Source: Halomonas sp.
Lineage (GTDB): Bacteria > Pseudomonadota > Gammaproteobacteria > Pseudomonadales > Halomonadaceae
DNA length: 64,000 nt
Direction of reading: 5' to 3'
Assembly: GCF_029263665.1 (NCBI RefSeq)
Contig: NZ_JAJUFQ010000002.1
Location: 186,001-250,000, forward strand
Part shown: positions 36,061-44,430 of the stretch, one piece after another
Position numbering within the stretch: position 1 is the first letter of the stretch
How the letters are laid out: each line of letters starts with the position of its first letter
The notes under the pieces: generated by a model
What the model saw: the letters and a program-made list of their open reading frames with translations, nothing else
The model's database searches: none
Told to the model about the DNA's origin: nothing
Position numbers and translations under genes: made by a program

Positions 36061-37554
36061 TCAAGCGGCAACTCGGCGGCTCATCCGCCAGCGGCGCCAC
36101 AAGGGAACGAGCAGCGACAGCACCACGAGCAGACACAGCGCCACAGACAACGGGCGGGTGAAGAAAGTGGTCAAGTCCCACTGTGCAATCTGCATGGAGC
36201 GACGAAAATTGACTTCCAGAATCGGCCCGAGGATCAACGCAATCACCAGTGGCGCAGCAGGATAACGCCAGCGTTCCATGAAATACCCCACCAGCCCGAA
36301 GGCGATGGTGAGCCACACATCAAACATCTCGTTGCGCAGGGCATAACTGCCGACAACGCTGAACAGCAGGATCATCGGACCAAGAACCGCCCCTGGCACC
36401 CGCGTCACTGCCACCATATAGCGGCACAACCACAACCCCAGGACAGCGAACATCAGGTTGGCGAACAGCAACGATACGATCAGCGTGTAGGTGCTTTCGG
36501 CATGTTGAGTGAACAGCGACGGCCCCGGAATCATGCCGTGAATGGTCAGCCCGCCGACAAATACTGCCGTTACCGCATTGCCGGGAATCCCCAGCGTCAA
36601 CGTCGGGATCAGGGTGCCGCCGGTCACCGCATTATTGGCCGACTCCGAAGCGGCAACGCCTTCAATCTCCCCTTTTCCATAGCGTTCAGGAAAGGCAGAG
36701 TGACGACGCGCCTCGTTGTAGGAGATAAAAGCGGCGATGCTGGTCCCTGCTCCGGGCAGAATGCCGACAATGGAGCCGATCATCGAGGACCGCCACAGTG
36801 TACGCAGGCAACGCTTCAGGTCCGCCCAGTACGGCAGGCTACGCCCTTGCAGGTTCTGTGCCTCACCCGAGAGCACACCGCCATCCCGGGGTATGCAAAG
36901 GTTGAAGGCCTGAGAGACCGAGAACAGGCCAATCAATACCGGCAGCAGCGGTACACCATCGAACAGTTCATTCTGGCCGAAGGTAAAGCGCTGCAGGCCA
37001 GTGAAGGCATCCAGGCCAACACAAGCAAGGGCCAGGCCCAATGCCGCGGACAGCACGCCCTTCACCGGTCGCTCGGAGACCACCCCGACAATGGTGACCA
37101 GGCCAAAGATCGCCAGCCAGGTATATTCCTGAGGCCCGAAGGCCAGGGCGATGGTCGATAGCGGCGGGGCAATGGCCAGCAGAACAAAGACACTGACCAA
37201 GCCGCCGAACAGCGACGCCAGGGCCGCCATGCCAATGGCCTCCCCTCCTCGCCCTGCCACAGCCAACGGGTAACCATCCAGAGCCGTGGCAATAGACGCA
37301 TCCGTACCCGGTGTGCGCAGCAGGATCGCCGTCACTGATCCACCGAACACTGAACTGACATACACAGCGCCCAGCAGGATCAATGCCAGATCCGGCGGCA
37401 TATTGAAGGTGATGGGAATGCATAGCGCCACGCCCATGGTTGAGGAAAGCCCCGGTAGCGCACCGATCAGCATGCCCGCCAGCGTGCCCAGCACCAGCGT
37501 CAGCAACGCCATCGGCGTCAGCACATTGGCAAAAGCCGTCAATAGAATATCCAT
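36061..37554 (-). CDS. TTT-family transporter large membrane subunit (TctA type), second system
   Basis: 497 residues with GALPGLSSTMGVALCIPITFN, GGSVTAILLRTPGTDASIATAL and GILPGAGTSIAAFISYNEARR, the TctA hallmarks. It is clearly a different subfamily from the copy at 28251. ATG with GGAG, 24 bp after TctB. Part of the TctC-TctB-TctA-aminotransferase operon. Confidence 0.88.
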   Translation of the reverse strand: MDILLTAFANVLTPMALLTLVLGTLAGMLIGALPGLSSTMGVALCIPITFNMPPDLALILLGAVYVSSVFGGSVTAILLRTPGTDASIATALDGYPLAVAGRGGEAIGMAALASLFGGLVSVFVLLAIAPPLSTIALAFGPQEYTWLAIFGLVTIVGVVSERPVKGVLSAALGLALACVGLDAFTGLQRFTFGQNELFDGVPLLPVLIGLFSVSQAFNLCIPRDGGVLSGEAQNLQGRSLPYWADLKRCLRTLWRSSMIGSIVGILPGAGTSIAAFISYNEARRHSAFPERYGKGEIEGVAASESANNAVTGGTLIPTLTLGIPGNAVTAVFVGGLTIHGMIPGPSLFTQHAESTYTLIVSLLFANLMFAVLGLWLCRYMVAVTRVPGAVLGPMILLFSVVGSYALRNEMFDVWLTIAFGLVGYFMERWRYPAAPLVIALILGPILEVNFRRSMQIAQWDLTTFFTRPLSVALCLLVVLSLLVPLWRRWRMSRRVAA

Positions 37555-37578
37555 GCGATATCTCCAGAAGTTCTGGAC

Positions 37579-38013
37579 TCAGCTAGCCAATACGCCCATC
37601 GGCAATGGCACCGCCAGCAGCCGGGCAAACACCAGATAGATGACAAGACTGAAGCTTCCCGCCAGCACCACTGCCGGTAGCCAACGCAGCCTTGCCAGCC
37701 AGCGCAGGTTGAAGACCAGGAACAACGGCAACACAACGAAGGTACCGAGCGGCTCCATCAACCCCAGCAAGGCCAGCAGGCTCAGGCACCATAAGGTGAG
37801 ACGAGGGCCATCCAGCGGCGCAGGCCGCTCGTCCGGCGCTTCCTGGCGGCGGGTAAGTGCCAGCCAGAGGCATGCCACGATCCCCAGCGATGCACTGATG
37901 ATGGGGAAAAGCCCGGCATCGCCACGCATTCCCCAACCGATGGTGATCACTGCCAGGCAGAGAACGCCTCCCGCCAGGGCCACCGCACGGTCAATGCGTT
38001 GCAGCATCATCAT
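37579..38013 (-). CDS. TTT-family transporter small membrane subunit (TctB type), second system
   Basis: 144 residues with four hydrophobic segments (LAGGVLCLAVITIGWGM, FPIISASLGIVACLWLAL, LGTFVVLPLFLVFNL). The ATG at 38013 is preferred to the track's GTG at 38025 because it forms a four-base ATGA overlap with the TctC stop. Confidence 0.8.
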   Translation of the reverse strand: MMMLQRIDRAVALAGGVLCLAVITIGWGMRGDAGLFPIISASLGIVACLWLALTRRQEAPDERPAPLDGPRLTLWCLSLLALLGLMEPLGTFVVLPLFLVFNLRWLARLRWLPAVVLAGSFSLVIYLVFARLLAVPLPMGVLAS

Positions 38014-39053
38014 TGCTCGATCCACGGGTTCTCGTCCCAGAGCGCCTTGAAGCGTTCCTGGCTAGCCTCCAGCGACTTGACATATTCCTCGCCATACAGC
38101 GGGTCGAGCGGCATGTTGAGCCTGGCAAGCTCGGCTTCGAACTCAGGGTTCTCGATGACCTTTCGCGTCGCTTCAAGCAGTTGGGCGTAGACCTCGTCCG
38201 GAACACCAGCAGGCAGCGCCAGGCCACGCGAAGCCGAAGACATCACGTCATAGCCCAGCTCCTCACCGGTCGGCACATCAGGAATCGCCTCCATCCGCTT
38301 GCTTGACCACACCGCCAGGCCTCGAACATCACCCTCACGGATATGAGCAGCGGCTTCCGACATGTTGCCTTCGAAGGCGTCGATATGACCGCCGAGCAAC
38401 GCTGCTGTCGCCTCGGCATTGCCATTGAAGGACACGAAGTTGAGTTCGATACCGGCATCACCGGCAAAGTTGAGCGCGGCAAGGTGATCATCGCCACCAA
38501 CACCTTCGTGGGAGACGGTAACCGAGCGCGGTTCGGCCTTCACCGCTTCGACCAGCTCATCGAGCGTCTGCCAAGGACTGTCTGCAGCCACTGCCAGCAC
38601 GCCGGGGTCGGTAACCACATTGGCCAACGGCTGGAGGTCATCCATTGAATAGGCCACGGTTTCTGCACGAGTGAAGGGGTGAGTTTCCACCGAAGGCGAA
38701 TTGATCAGGCCAATGGTGTAACCGTCGGCATCGGCATTGGCCAGATAGGTCCAGCCCAGCTCGCCGCCCGCCCCCGGCTTGTTGACCACCACAACGCGCT
38801 GCCCGAGTTCTTCTTCAGCATATTTGGCGAAGATGCGCGCCATGGTATCGGTGCTGCCACCCGCACCGTAGGCCACGATCATCTCGATAGGTTTGCTGGG
38901 GTAGTTGTCTGCAAGAGCCTGCTGGGAAACCCCCAGCACCATACCCAAAGCGACCAGGGCCGCTCTTGCGTGATAGCGATTTCCACGATAGTGGCTTTCG
39001 CGGCAGGCACTGCTGCGATGGGGAATGCCGCGAAAGGTCATCGAATGTCTCAT
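38010..39053 (-). CDS. TTT-family periplasmic binding protein (TctC/Bug type), second system
   Basis: 347 residues. It has a long basic N-terminus (about 30 residues) before the hydrophobic signal core AALVALGMVLGVSQQALA, then DNYPSKPIEMIVAYGAGGSTDTMAR, the Bug-family start. AGGAG lies eight bases before the ATG. First gene of the second TTT operon, divergent from a LysR gene that probably controls it. The Bug family binds carboxylates; the ligand is unknown. Confidence 0.88.
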   Translation of the reverse strand: MRHSMTFRGIPHRSSACRESHYRGNRYHARAALVALGMVLGVSQQALADNYPSKPIEMIVAYGAGGSTDTMARIFAKYAEEELGQRVVVVNKPGAGGELGWTYLANADADGYTIGLINSPSVETHPFTRAETVAYSMDDLQPLANVVTDPGVLAVAADSPWQTLDELVEAVKAEPRSVTVSHEGVGGDDHLAALNFAGDAGIELNFVSFNGNAEATAALLGGHIDAFEGNMSEAAAHIREGDVRGLAVWSSKRMEAIPDVPTGEELGYDVMSSASRGLALPAGVPDEVYAQLLEATRKVIENPEFEAELARLNMPLDPLYGEEYVKSLEASQERFKALWDENPWIEQ

Positions 39054-39180
39054 CTTGACGCTCCTGATTGGTGTTATTGGAAGGAGTCTTGTGCTGATTC
39101 ACTATAAAAGCCCTGGAAAGATGAAAATAAGCGAATTAATTTCACCTACATACATTCGATAAATTCATCAAAGGTGTTTC

Positions 39181-40101
39181 ATGCTGACTCTGAAGCAACT
39201 GGAAAGCTTCGTGCAGATCGTCGAGCTGGGTACCTTCGAGCGAGCCGCGCAACGGCTCAACACCACCCCTTCGACCATTTCCAAGCGCATTGGAGAGCTT
39301 GAGGACACTACTGGAATGATCCTGTTCGACCGGTCACGGAGAGGAGCACAGTTGACCGAGGATGGCGAACGCCTGCTCGAGCATGCCCAGGCCACAGTCC
39401 AACAGGCTCAGCGCATCCTCGAACTCAAGCGTCAGCCGACACAATTACGCCGTATCAGGCTGGGGTTGACCGACCTCACCGCACTGACCTGGCTACCCGG
39501 CTTTCTCGGCTCCTTCACTCAGGAACGCCCCGACATACGCCTGGATATCACCATCGACATGAGCCGAACCCTGTATCAGCAATTTCAGGACGGAGAGCAG
39601 GATCTAGTCGTCATTCCCTCGGCACCCGATGCCTTTGCCCAGCCAGGTATCGTGTCGCGACTGGTGGGAGAGGTGGAAATGGCGTTCATGGCACGCCAAG
39701 GGCTGGTTACCGATGCACGCCCGGTCAGCTTGCGAACTCTGGAGCGCTACCCGCTGGTAGGGCAAGGCAAGCGCTCTGGCTATGCCCAGCATGTCAATCA
39801 CTGGCTGCATCAGCAGGGTGCCGCTGGCCCCAGCCTGACCGCCGACAACCTGCTGGCATTGGTGGGCCTGATCAGTGCAGGCCAGGGTATCAGTGTGCTG
39901 CCTCACCGGTGTGTGGAACACCTGACGAGAGGCAACTCATTGGAAGTCATCGACACGGCGCCATCGTTCCCCTCTCTGGGCTACTACGCCGTATTTCGCG
40001 ATGGTTCGCGTCTCAAGCTGATGGAAATGCTGGCCCAGTGCCTGACAGAAGCTGCCGACTTTACCCAGCCTTTCTTTGTGGCTCGCCAGGGAAATGCATG
40101 A
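39181..40101 (+). CDS. LysR-family regulator, probable control of the second TTT operon
   Basis: 306 residues with an N-terminal winged helix (LESFVQIVELGTFERAAQRL, TTPSTISKRIGELE) and a LysR substrate domain. It is divergent from the TctC-type gene with a 127-bp gap, the arrangement expected when a LysR protein regulates its neighbour in response to the imported compound. Confidence 0.88.
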   Translation: MLTLKQLESFVQIVELGTFERAAQRLNTTPSTISKRIGELEDTTGMILFDRSRRGAQLTEDGERLLEHAQATVQQAQRILELKRQPTQLRRIRLGLTDLTALTWLPGFLGSFTQERPDIRLDITIDMSRTLYQQFQDGEQDLVVIPSAPDAFAQPGIVSRLVGEVEMAFMARQGLVTDARPVSLRTLERYPLVGQGKRSGYAQHVNHWLHQQGAAGPSLTADNLLALVGLISAGQGISVLPHRCVEHLTRGNSLEVIDTAPSFPSLGYYAVFRDGSRLKLMEMLAQCLTEAADFTQPFFVARQGNA

Positions 40102-40133
40102 GCGGGAGGTGACATGCGAGTGGCGTTCTGGCA

Positions 40134-40943
40134 CTACTGGCCCTGAATCGCAGCTACAGCAGCACGTGCGGCGGCACTGACTGCCACGACCAATGGCACC
40201 TCGAAGCGTGGTTGCAGGCGGAGAGCCGAGGCGGAAAGAGGTCCTCCGCCCATGATCACGGCCTCGGCGCCATCCTCATCAATGGAGATCTGAACCGCCT
40301 CGGCCAGGGCTGCATCAAGTGCCTCTGGAGATTGCACCAGTTGTGTAGGGTCGCCCGGTGTTACCCGGGTACCGAGATAAAGGTCCGCATAACCGAGGTC
40401 GGCCGCTTTCTGGCGGAAGGATTCGATCAATCCCTGATCCGGGGTAACCGTCACGATGCCGAATGCACGCCCACCACGGGCAGCCTCATGAAAGACTTCT
40501 TCGCCAATGCCAAATACGGGGATATCGACAGCCTCTCTCAATGCTTCGAGTCCGGGGTCACTGAAGGCCGAGACGATGATGGCGGCCACTCTTTCATCCT
40601 TGGCAGCTTCAACGCCAATGGCAACGACACCTGATGCTGCCCTGGTCATGTCTTCCGGTGTCGTCAGCAAGGGGGGAGCCGAGCTATTGCTGCGTTCGAT
40701 CACATTGGCCACACCGATGGTTTCATGACGGGCCAGGTTGGCCATCGAGTGAGTCGCCTCGGCGTTCGAATTGGGATTGATCAGGACAATCGAGGGCAAG
40801 CTATCGTCATTGCTCAGAGGCAGTGTTGGATCATCGGACGCCAGGGCGATACTGGACAGAAGACATACGCCAAACAGGCCACCACTGGTGAATACGTTGC
40901 GCATCATGGCACTACACATACTGGAGAAGAACTGTCTGGGCAT
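40134..40943 (-). CDS. Exported Asp/Glu/hydantoin racemase-like protein without the catalytic cysteines
   Basis: 269 residues from the ATG at 40943. The first ~35 residues contain a signal peptide (MMRNVFTSGGLFGVCLLSSIALA). The rest follows the hydantoin/Asp-Glu racemase fold: INPNSNAEATHSM, DPGLEALREAVDIPVFGIGE, AFGIVTVTP. The two catalytic cysteines of the family are missing: ACF is VSAF here and GCAG is MGGGP. It is therefore probably not a racemase of the two-base cysteine type. It might be a binding or modified enzyme in the periplasm. It lies between two LysR genes; no operon partner. Confidence 0.7.
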   Translation of the reverse strand: MPRQFFSSMCSAMMRNVFTSGGLFGVCLLSSIALASDDPTLPLSNDDSLPSIVLINPNSNAEATHSMANLARHETIGVANVIERSNSSAPPLLTTPEDMTRAASGVVAIGVEAAKDERVAAIIVSAFSDPGLEALREAVDIPVFGIGEEVFHEAARGGRAFGIVTVTPDQGLIESFRQKAADLGYADLYLGTRVTPGDPTQLVQSPEALDAALAEAVQISIDEDGAEAVIMGGGPLSASALRLQPRFEVPLVVAVSAAARAAVAAIQGQ

Positions 40944-40968
40944 CACGGGGATACTCCATTTATTGTCA

Positions 40969-41883
40969 TTATGTTCGAGAAATGCGCCGGCATACGCTAT
41001 GCAGTGCAGCAGCCAGAGCCTGGGTGGCCGGGCCCGCATCATCACGCCTGGCATAGACCAGGAACAGTTCCTCGTGCCGACGGCCACCTTCGTTCAAGCA
41101 TAGCGGCTTGAGGGTCCCAGCTTCGAGCTCTTCCTGAATATGTTCGCTGGGTAGCCAGGCGAAGCCCAGACCATCCTTGACGAACTGAATGGAAGTCCTG
41201 AGGTGGGATACCGTCCAGCGCTGCTCGGCCACCAGCCAGCCGGCATCCTGACGACGCTTGATGCCAGTATCACGCACTACGAACTGGCGATGCTCACGTA
41301 GGTCATCTGGCGTCAGTTCCCGCCCCAGTTGGTGCAGAGGGTGGTCAGGATGGGCCACGGCGATGAATTCCACTTCCAACAGAGATTGCCCCAGATAGCC
41401 CGGCGGCAAACGATTGGTAATGATCAGGTCAGCCTCGCCATTGAACAGGGCCTCATGGGTACCGGAAAGCACCGATTCAATCAGTTGCACTCGGGTGGAG
41501 CGGCTTTCAGGAACAAAGGCGGCCAGGGCGCGACTGAGCAATACCGGAGGAAAAATGATCTCCACCGCCAAGCGCACTTCGGTTTCCCAGCCTTCTGCCA
41601 GATCGTGCGCCAGCCGCTCCAGAGCGAGCGCTTCGTCGATCAGTACTCGCGCACGACGCAGCAACACCTCTCCCGCAGGAGACAACTCGGCCTTGCGCCC
41701 ACGCATGGTCAATATCTCGACAGGCAGTTGCTCCTGCATGCCCTTCAATGCATAGCTTACCGAAGACTGGCTCTTGTTCAGCGCCTCCGCCGCCTGGGCA
41801 AAACTACCTTCATCAACGACAGCCTGAAGCGCAGCCCACTGTTCGAGGCTGATCCGGGGAATCCTGTTGGTCATGGGGTTCAT
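40969..41883 (-). CDS. LysR-family regulator divergent from pirin
   Basis: About 304 residues from MNPMTNRIPRISLEQW. The winged helix is seen in LQAVVDEGSFAQAAEALNKSQSSVSYALKGME-like sequence, and the effector domain follows (LLSRALAAFVPE). The track start at 42009 overlaps pirin and is not credible. ATG at 41883 or 41874 are both possible; neither has a strong ribosome binding site. Divergence from a pirin gene is a common LysR arrangement. Confidence 0.87.
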   Translation of the reverse strand: MNPMTNRIPRISLEQWAALQAVVDEGSFAQAAEALNKSQSSVSYALKGMQEQLPVEILTMRGRKAELSPAGEVLLRRARVLIDEALALERLAHDLAEGWETEVRLAVEIIFPPVLLSRALAAFVPESRSTRVQLIESVLSGTHEALFNGEADLIITNRLPPGYLGQSLLEVEFIAVAHPDHPLHQLGRELTPDDLREHRQFVVRDTGIKRRQDAGWLVAEQRWTVSHLRTSIQFVKDGLGFAWLPSEHIQEELEAGTLKPLCLNEGGRRHEELFLVYARRDDAGPATQALAAALHSVCRRISRT

Positions 41884-41989
41884 CCATCGGATTTTCCGTT
41901 CATCATGCGCTAAAACCTTCAACCATTCCTCTACTGGCCTTCGGTAAGCTTGCTTCAACACTGAAGAACATCCAACGAGGAGGTTCACC

Positions 41990-42679
41990 ATGATGCTTCG
42001 TCGTGCCAACGAACGCGGTTATGCCGACCACGGCTGGCTGCGTTCTTTCCATACATTCTCCTTTGCCAACTACTACGATCCGCAGCATATGGGCTTCCGC
42101 AAGCTGCGCGTGATCAACGAGGATCGGGTCAAGGGAGGCCATGGCTTTGGCGCTCATCCGCACCAGAACATGGAGATCATCTCCTACGTGCTGGAAGGTG
42201 AAATGGCTCACAAGGACAGCATGGGCAACGGCGCCACCATGCAACCAGGCGATGTCCAGCGCATGTCGGCAGGTACCGGTGTGGTGCATAGCGAGTTCAA
42301 CCACTCGGACGATCAGGGTCTGCATTTCCTGCAGATCTGGATCGAACCGAAGGCACTCGACATCGCTCCGGGTTATGAGCAGAAGACCTTTCCTGTCGCA
42401 GAGCGTCAGGGTAACTGGCGTTTGTTGGTGTCTGAGGATGGGCGTGATGGATCGGTCAGCATCAACCAGGACATCAATCTCTACGCAGGCATCTTCGATG
42501 CGGGCGAAAAGGCGGAAATACCGACGCTGCGTCATGCCTGGCTGCATATTGCCCGGGGTGAGGCAGAGGTCAACGGCCAACGGCTCAGTGCAGGGGATGC
42601 CGCTGCCTTCGAGCCCGGTGAGGCCATCGAGGTGACTGGCAAGGACAATGCCGAAGTCCTGCTGTTCGACCTGGCGTAG
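41990..42679 (+). CDS. Pirin-family protein (YhhW-like quercetinase fold)
   Basis: 229 residues, bicupin pirin fold. N-terminal RRANERGYADHGWLRSFHTFSF and the metal site GFGAHPHQNMEIISYVLEG with GVVHSEFNHS. E. coli YhhW has quercetin 2,3-dioxygenase activity in vitro; the physiological role is often redox or stress related. Very strong ribosome binding site GAGGAGG. Divergent from the LysR gene at 40969. Confidence 0.9.
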   Translation: MMLRRANERGYADHGWLRSFHTFSFANYYDPQHMGFRKLRVINEDRVKGGHGFGAHPHQNMEIISYVLEGEMAHKDSMGNGATMQPGDVQRMSAGTGVVHSEFNHSDDQGLHFLQIWIEPKALDIAPGYEQKTFPVAERQGNWRLLVSEDGRDGSVSINQDINLYAGIFDAGEKAEIPTLRHAWLHIARGEAEVNGQRLSAGDAAAFEPGEAIEVTGKDNAEVLLFDLA

Positions 42680-42685
42680 CTATTT

Positions 42686-42716
42686 CATGTGAGTAAAAGT
42701 CAATGTGAGTAAAAGC
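42686..42716. repeat. 15/16-bp tandem duplication after the pirin stop
   Basis: catgtgagtaaaagt and caatgtgagtaaaagc, starting 7 bp after the pirin stop codon. Confidence 0.75.
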
Positions 42717-42720
42717 CAAA

Positions 42721-42750
42721 CAGGGCCGGGGATACCCCGGCCCTGTTCTT
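42721..42750 (+). terminator. Terminator of the pirin gene
   Basis: Perfect 11-bp stem CAGGGCCGGGG / CCCCGGCCCTG with an ATA loop followed by TTCTTT. Confidence 0.9.
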
Positions 42751-42778
42751 TGCTGTGCTTTGTCTTTGCTGTGCTTTG
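42747..42778. repeat. Exact 16-bp tandem duplication
   Basis: tctttgctgtgctttg occurs twice in direct succession immediately after the pirin terminator stem, duplicating its T-rich tail. Confidence 0.9.
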
Positions 42779-42896
42779 GCAGGAGATATATCACTGACAC
42801 ATTTCATACAGATGTTTGCCTTTAGCGGACAATCATTTTGCCTGCACATTTGAAGCTGGTAGGGTGCTGCCACTCGCCGCGATGGACTGCGGCGCC

Positions 42897-42944
42897 CTTG
42901 TTCGACACAGCTCTTATTCGACATAGCCCTATTCGGCGCAGTAT
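42897..42944. repeat. Tandem array, 3 x 16 bp, upstream of the peptide transporter
   Basis: cttgttcgacacagct, cttattcgacatagcc and ctattcggcgcagtat, ending 13 bp before the start codon at 42958. Confidence 0.8.
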
Positions 42945-42957
42945 TGAGGCAAACACG

Positions 42958-44421
42958 ATGACGACCGAAAACGTCTCACGATCCGCCCCGGAGAAGCAGT
43001 TCTTCGGCCACCCACGATCCCTTGCCACGCTGTTCGGCATGGAGATCTGGGAACGCTTCTCCTTCTACGGCATGCAGGCCATCCTGCTGATCTATCTCTA
43101 CTACGAAGTCAGTCGTGGGGGCCTGGGCATCAGCCAGCCGGTCGCCATAGGCATCGTCGGTGCCTACGGCAGCGGTGTCTATCTGGCCTCGATCCTCGGC
43201 GGCTGGTTCGCTGACCGAATCTTTGGTGCAGAGCGCACCCTGTTCTATTCCGGCCTTGTGGTCATGCTGGGCCACATTGCGCTGGCGGTTCTGCCTGGCG
43301 TACATGGCGTTACCGCTGGCTTGATCTGCGTGGCGTTGGGCAGCGGTGGGGTCAAGGCCACCTGCTCCTCACTGGTGGGGGCATTGTACGAACCTGGCAG
43401 CGATCGCCGCGACGCCGGTTTCTCGATCTTCTATCTGGGTATCAACGTCGGGGGCTTTGTCGGCCCGCTGCTGACAGGACTGCTGCAACAGAACGCCGGG
43501 TTCCACTATGGCTTCGGCATCGCCGCCATCGGCATGGCGCTTGGTCTGACCCAGTATGCCTTCGGGCGCAAGCAGCTACCGGCGTCACAGAAGACTGCTC
43601 CCAACCCGCTGGAAGCCGGAAGGCTCAAGTATTATGGTCTGGCCGTTATCGCCCTGGTCGGCGCGCTGTTGGGGGCTGTTGCGCTGGGCTGGGTGCGCGC
43701 CGACAACCTGTCTGACGTACTGCTGGTGGTCATCGCCATCGCCGCCGTCGCCTATTTCGCCATCATCCTCAGCTCGCCCCGCATCAATGCCGAGGAGCGT
43801 CGTCGCGTACTGGCATTCATTCCGCTGTTTCTGACCAGCGGCGCCTACTGGGCCCTGTACAGCCAGTCCTATACCGTCATTACCGCCTTCTTCGACCAGC
43901 GTGTGGACCGCAGCGTGTTCGGCTGGGAAGTGCCTGTCGGCTGGCTGGTCTCTGCCCAGGCGTTGACCGTGATCGTCCTCTCCGGTGTCTTCGCCTGGCT
44001 GTGGACCACTCTCGGCAAGCGCCAGCCCAGCTCAGCCAGCAAGTTCGTCATCGCCATGTTCGTCATCGGCCTGACGTTCCTCGGCTACCTGCCCTACCTG
44101 GGCGCCGAAGGTGCCGCCATGCCGTTATTCATGCTGGTATTGCTGTTGCTGGGCTTCACTGCCTCCGAGCTGTGCCTGTCTCCCATCGGGCTGTCGGTGA
44201 CCACTCGTCTGGCGCCAGCTGCCTTCCAGACCCAGATGATGGCGCTGTTCTTCATGTCTCTGGCGTTGGGTTTCGCCGCTGGTGGCTCACTGGGCGCCTT
44301 CTACACTGAAGCCAATGAAGTGAACTACTTCATCGCCATGGCTGGACTCGGTATCGTCACGGCGGTATTGCTGATGCTGTGCCTGCCGTTCATCAAGCGG
44401 GCCTCTCGCGGTACGGAATAA
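42958..44421 (+). CDS. POT/PTR-family peptide:H+ symporter (DtpA/B-like)
   Basis: 487 residues from MTTENVSRSAPEKQFFGHP (GAGG upstream). POT hallmarks: the helix 1 ExxERFxYYG-type motif in MEIWERFSFYGMQAILLIYL, GGWFADRIFG, and the PTR2 motif region FSIFYLGINVGGFVGPLL. It imports di- and tripeptides with protons. The next gene, 9 bp downstream, is an S33 peptidase, so the pair forms a peptide use unit. Confidence 0.92.
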   Translation: MTTENVSRSAPEKQFFGHPRSLATLFGMEIWERFSFYGMQAILLIYLYYEVSRGGLGISQPVAIGIVGAYGSGVYLASILGGWFADRIFGAERTLFYSGLVVMLGHIALAVLPGVHGVTAGLICVALGSGGVKATCSSLVGALYEPGSDRRDAGFSIFYLGINVGGFVGPLLTGLLQQNAGFHYGFGIAAIGMALGLTQYAFGRKQLPASQKTAPNPLEAGRLKYYGLAVIALVGALLGAVALGWVRADNLSDVLLVVIAIAAVAYFAIILSSPRINAEERRRVLAFIPLFLTSGAYWALYSQSYTVITAFFDQRVDRSVFGWEVPVGWLVSAQALTVIVLSGVFAWLWTTLGKRQPSSASKFVIAMFVIGLTFLGYLPYLGAEGAAMPLFMLVLLLLGFTASELCLSPIGLSVTTRLAPAAFQTQMMALFFMSLALGFAAGGSLGAFYTEANEVNYFIAMAGLGIVTAVLLMLCLPFIKRASRGTE

Positions 44422-44430
44422 GGACACATC

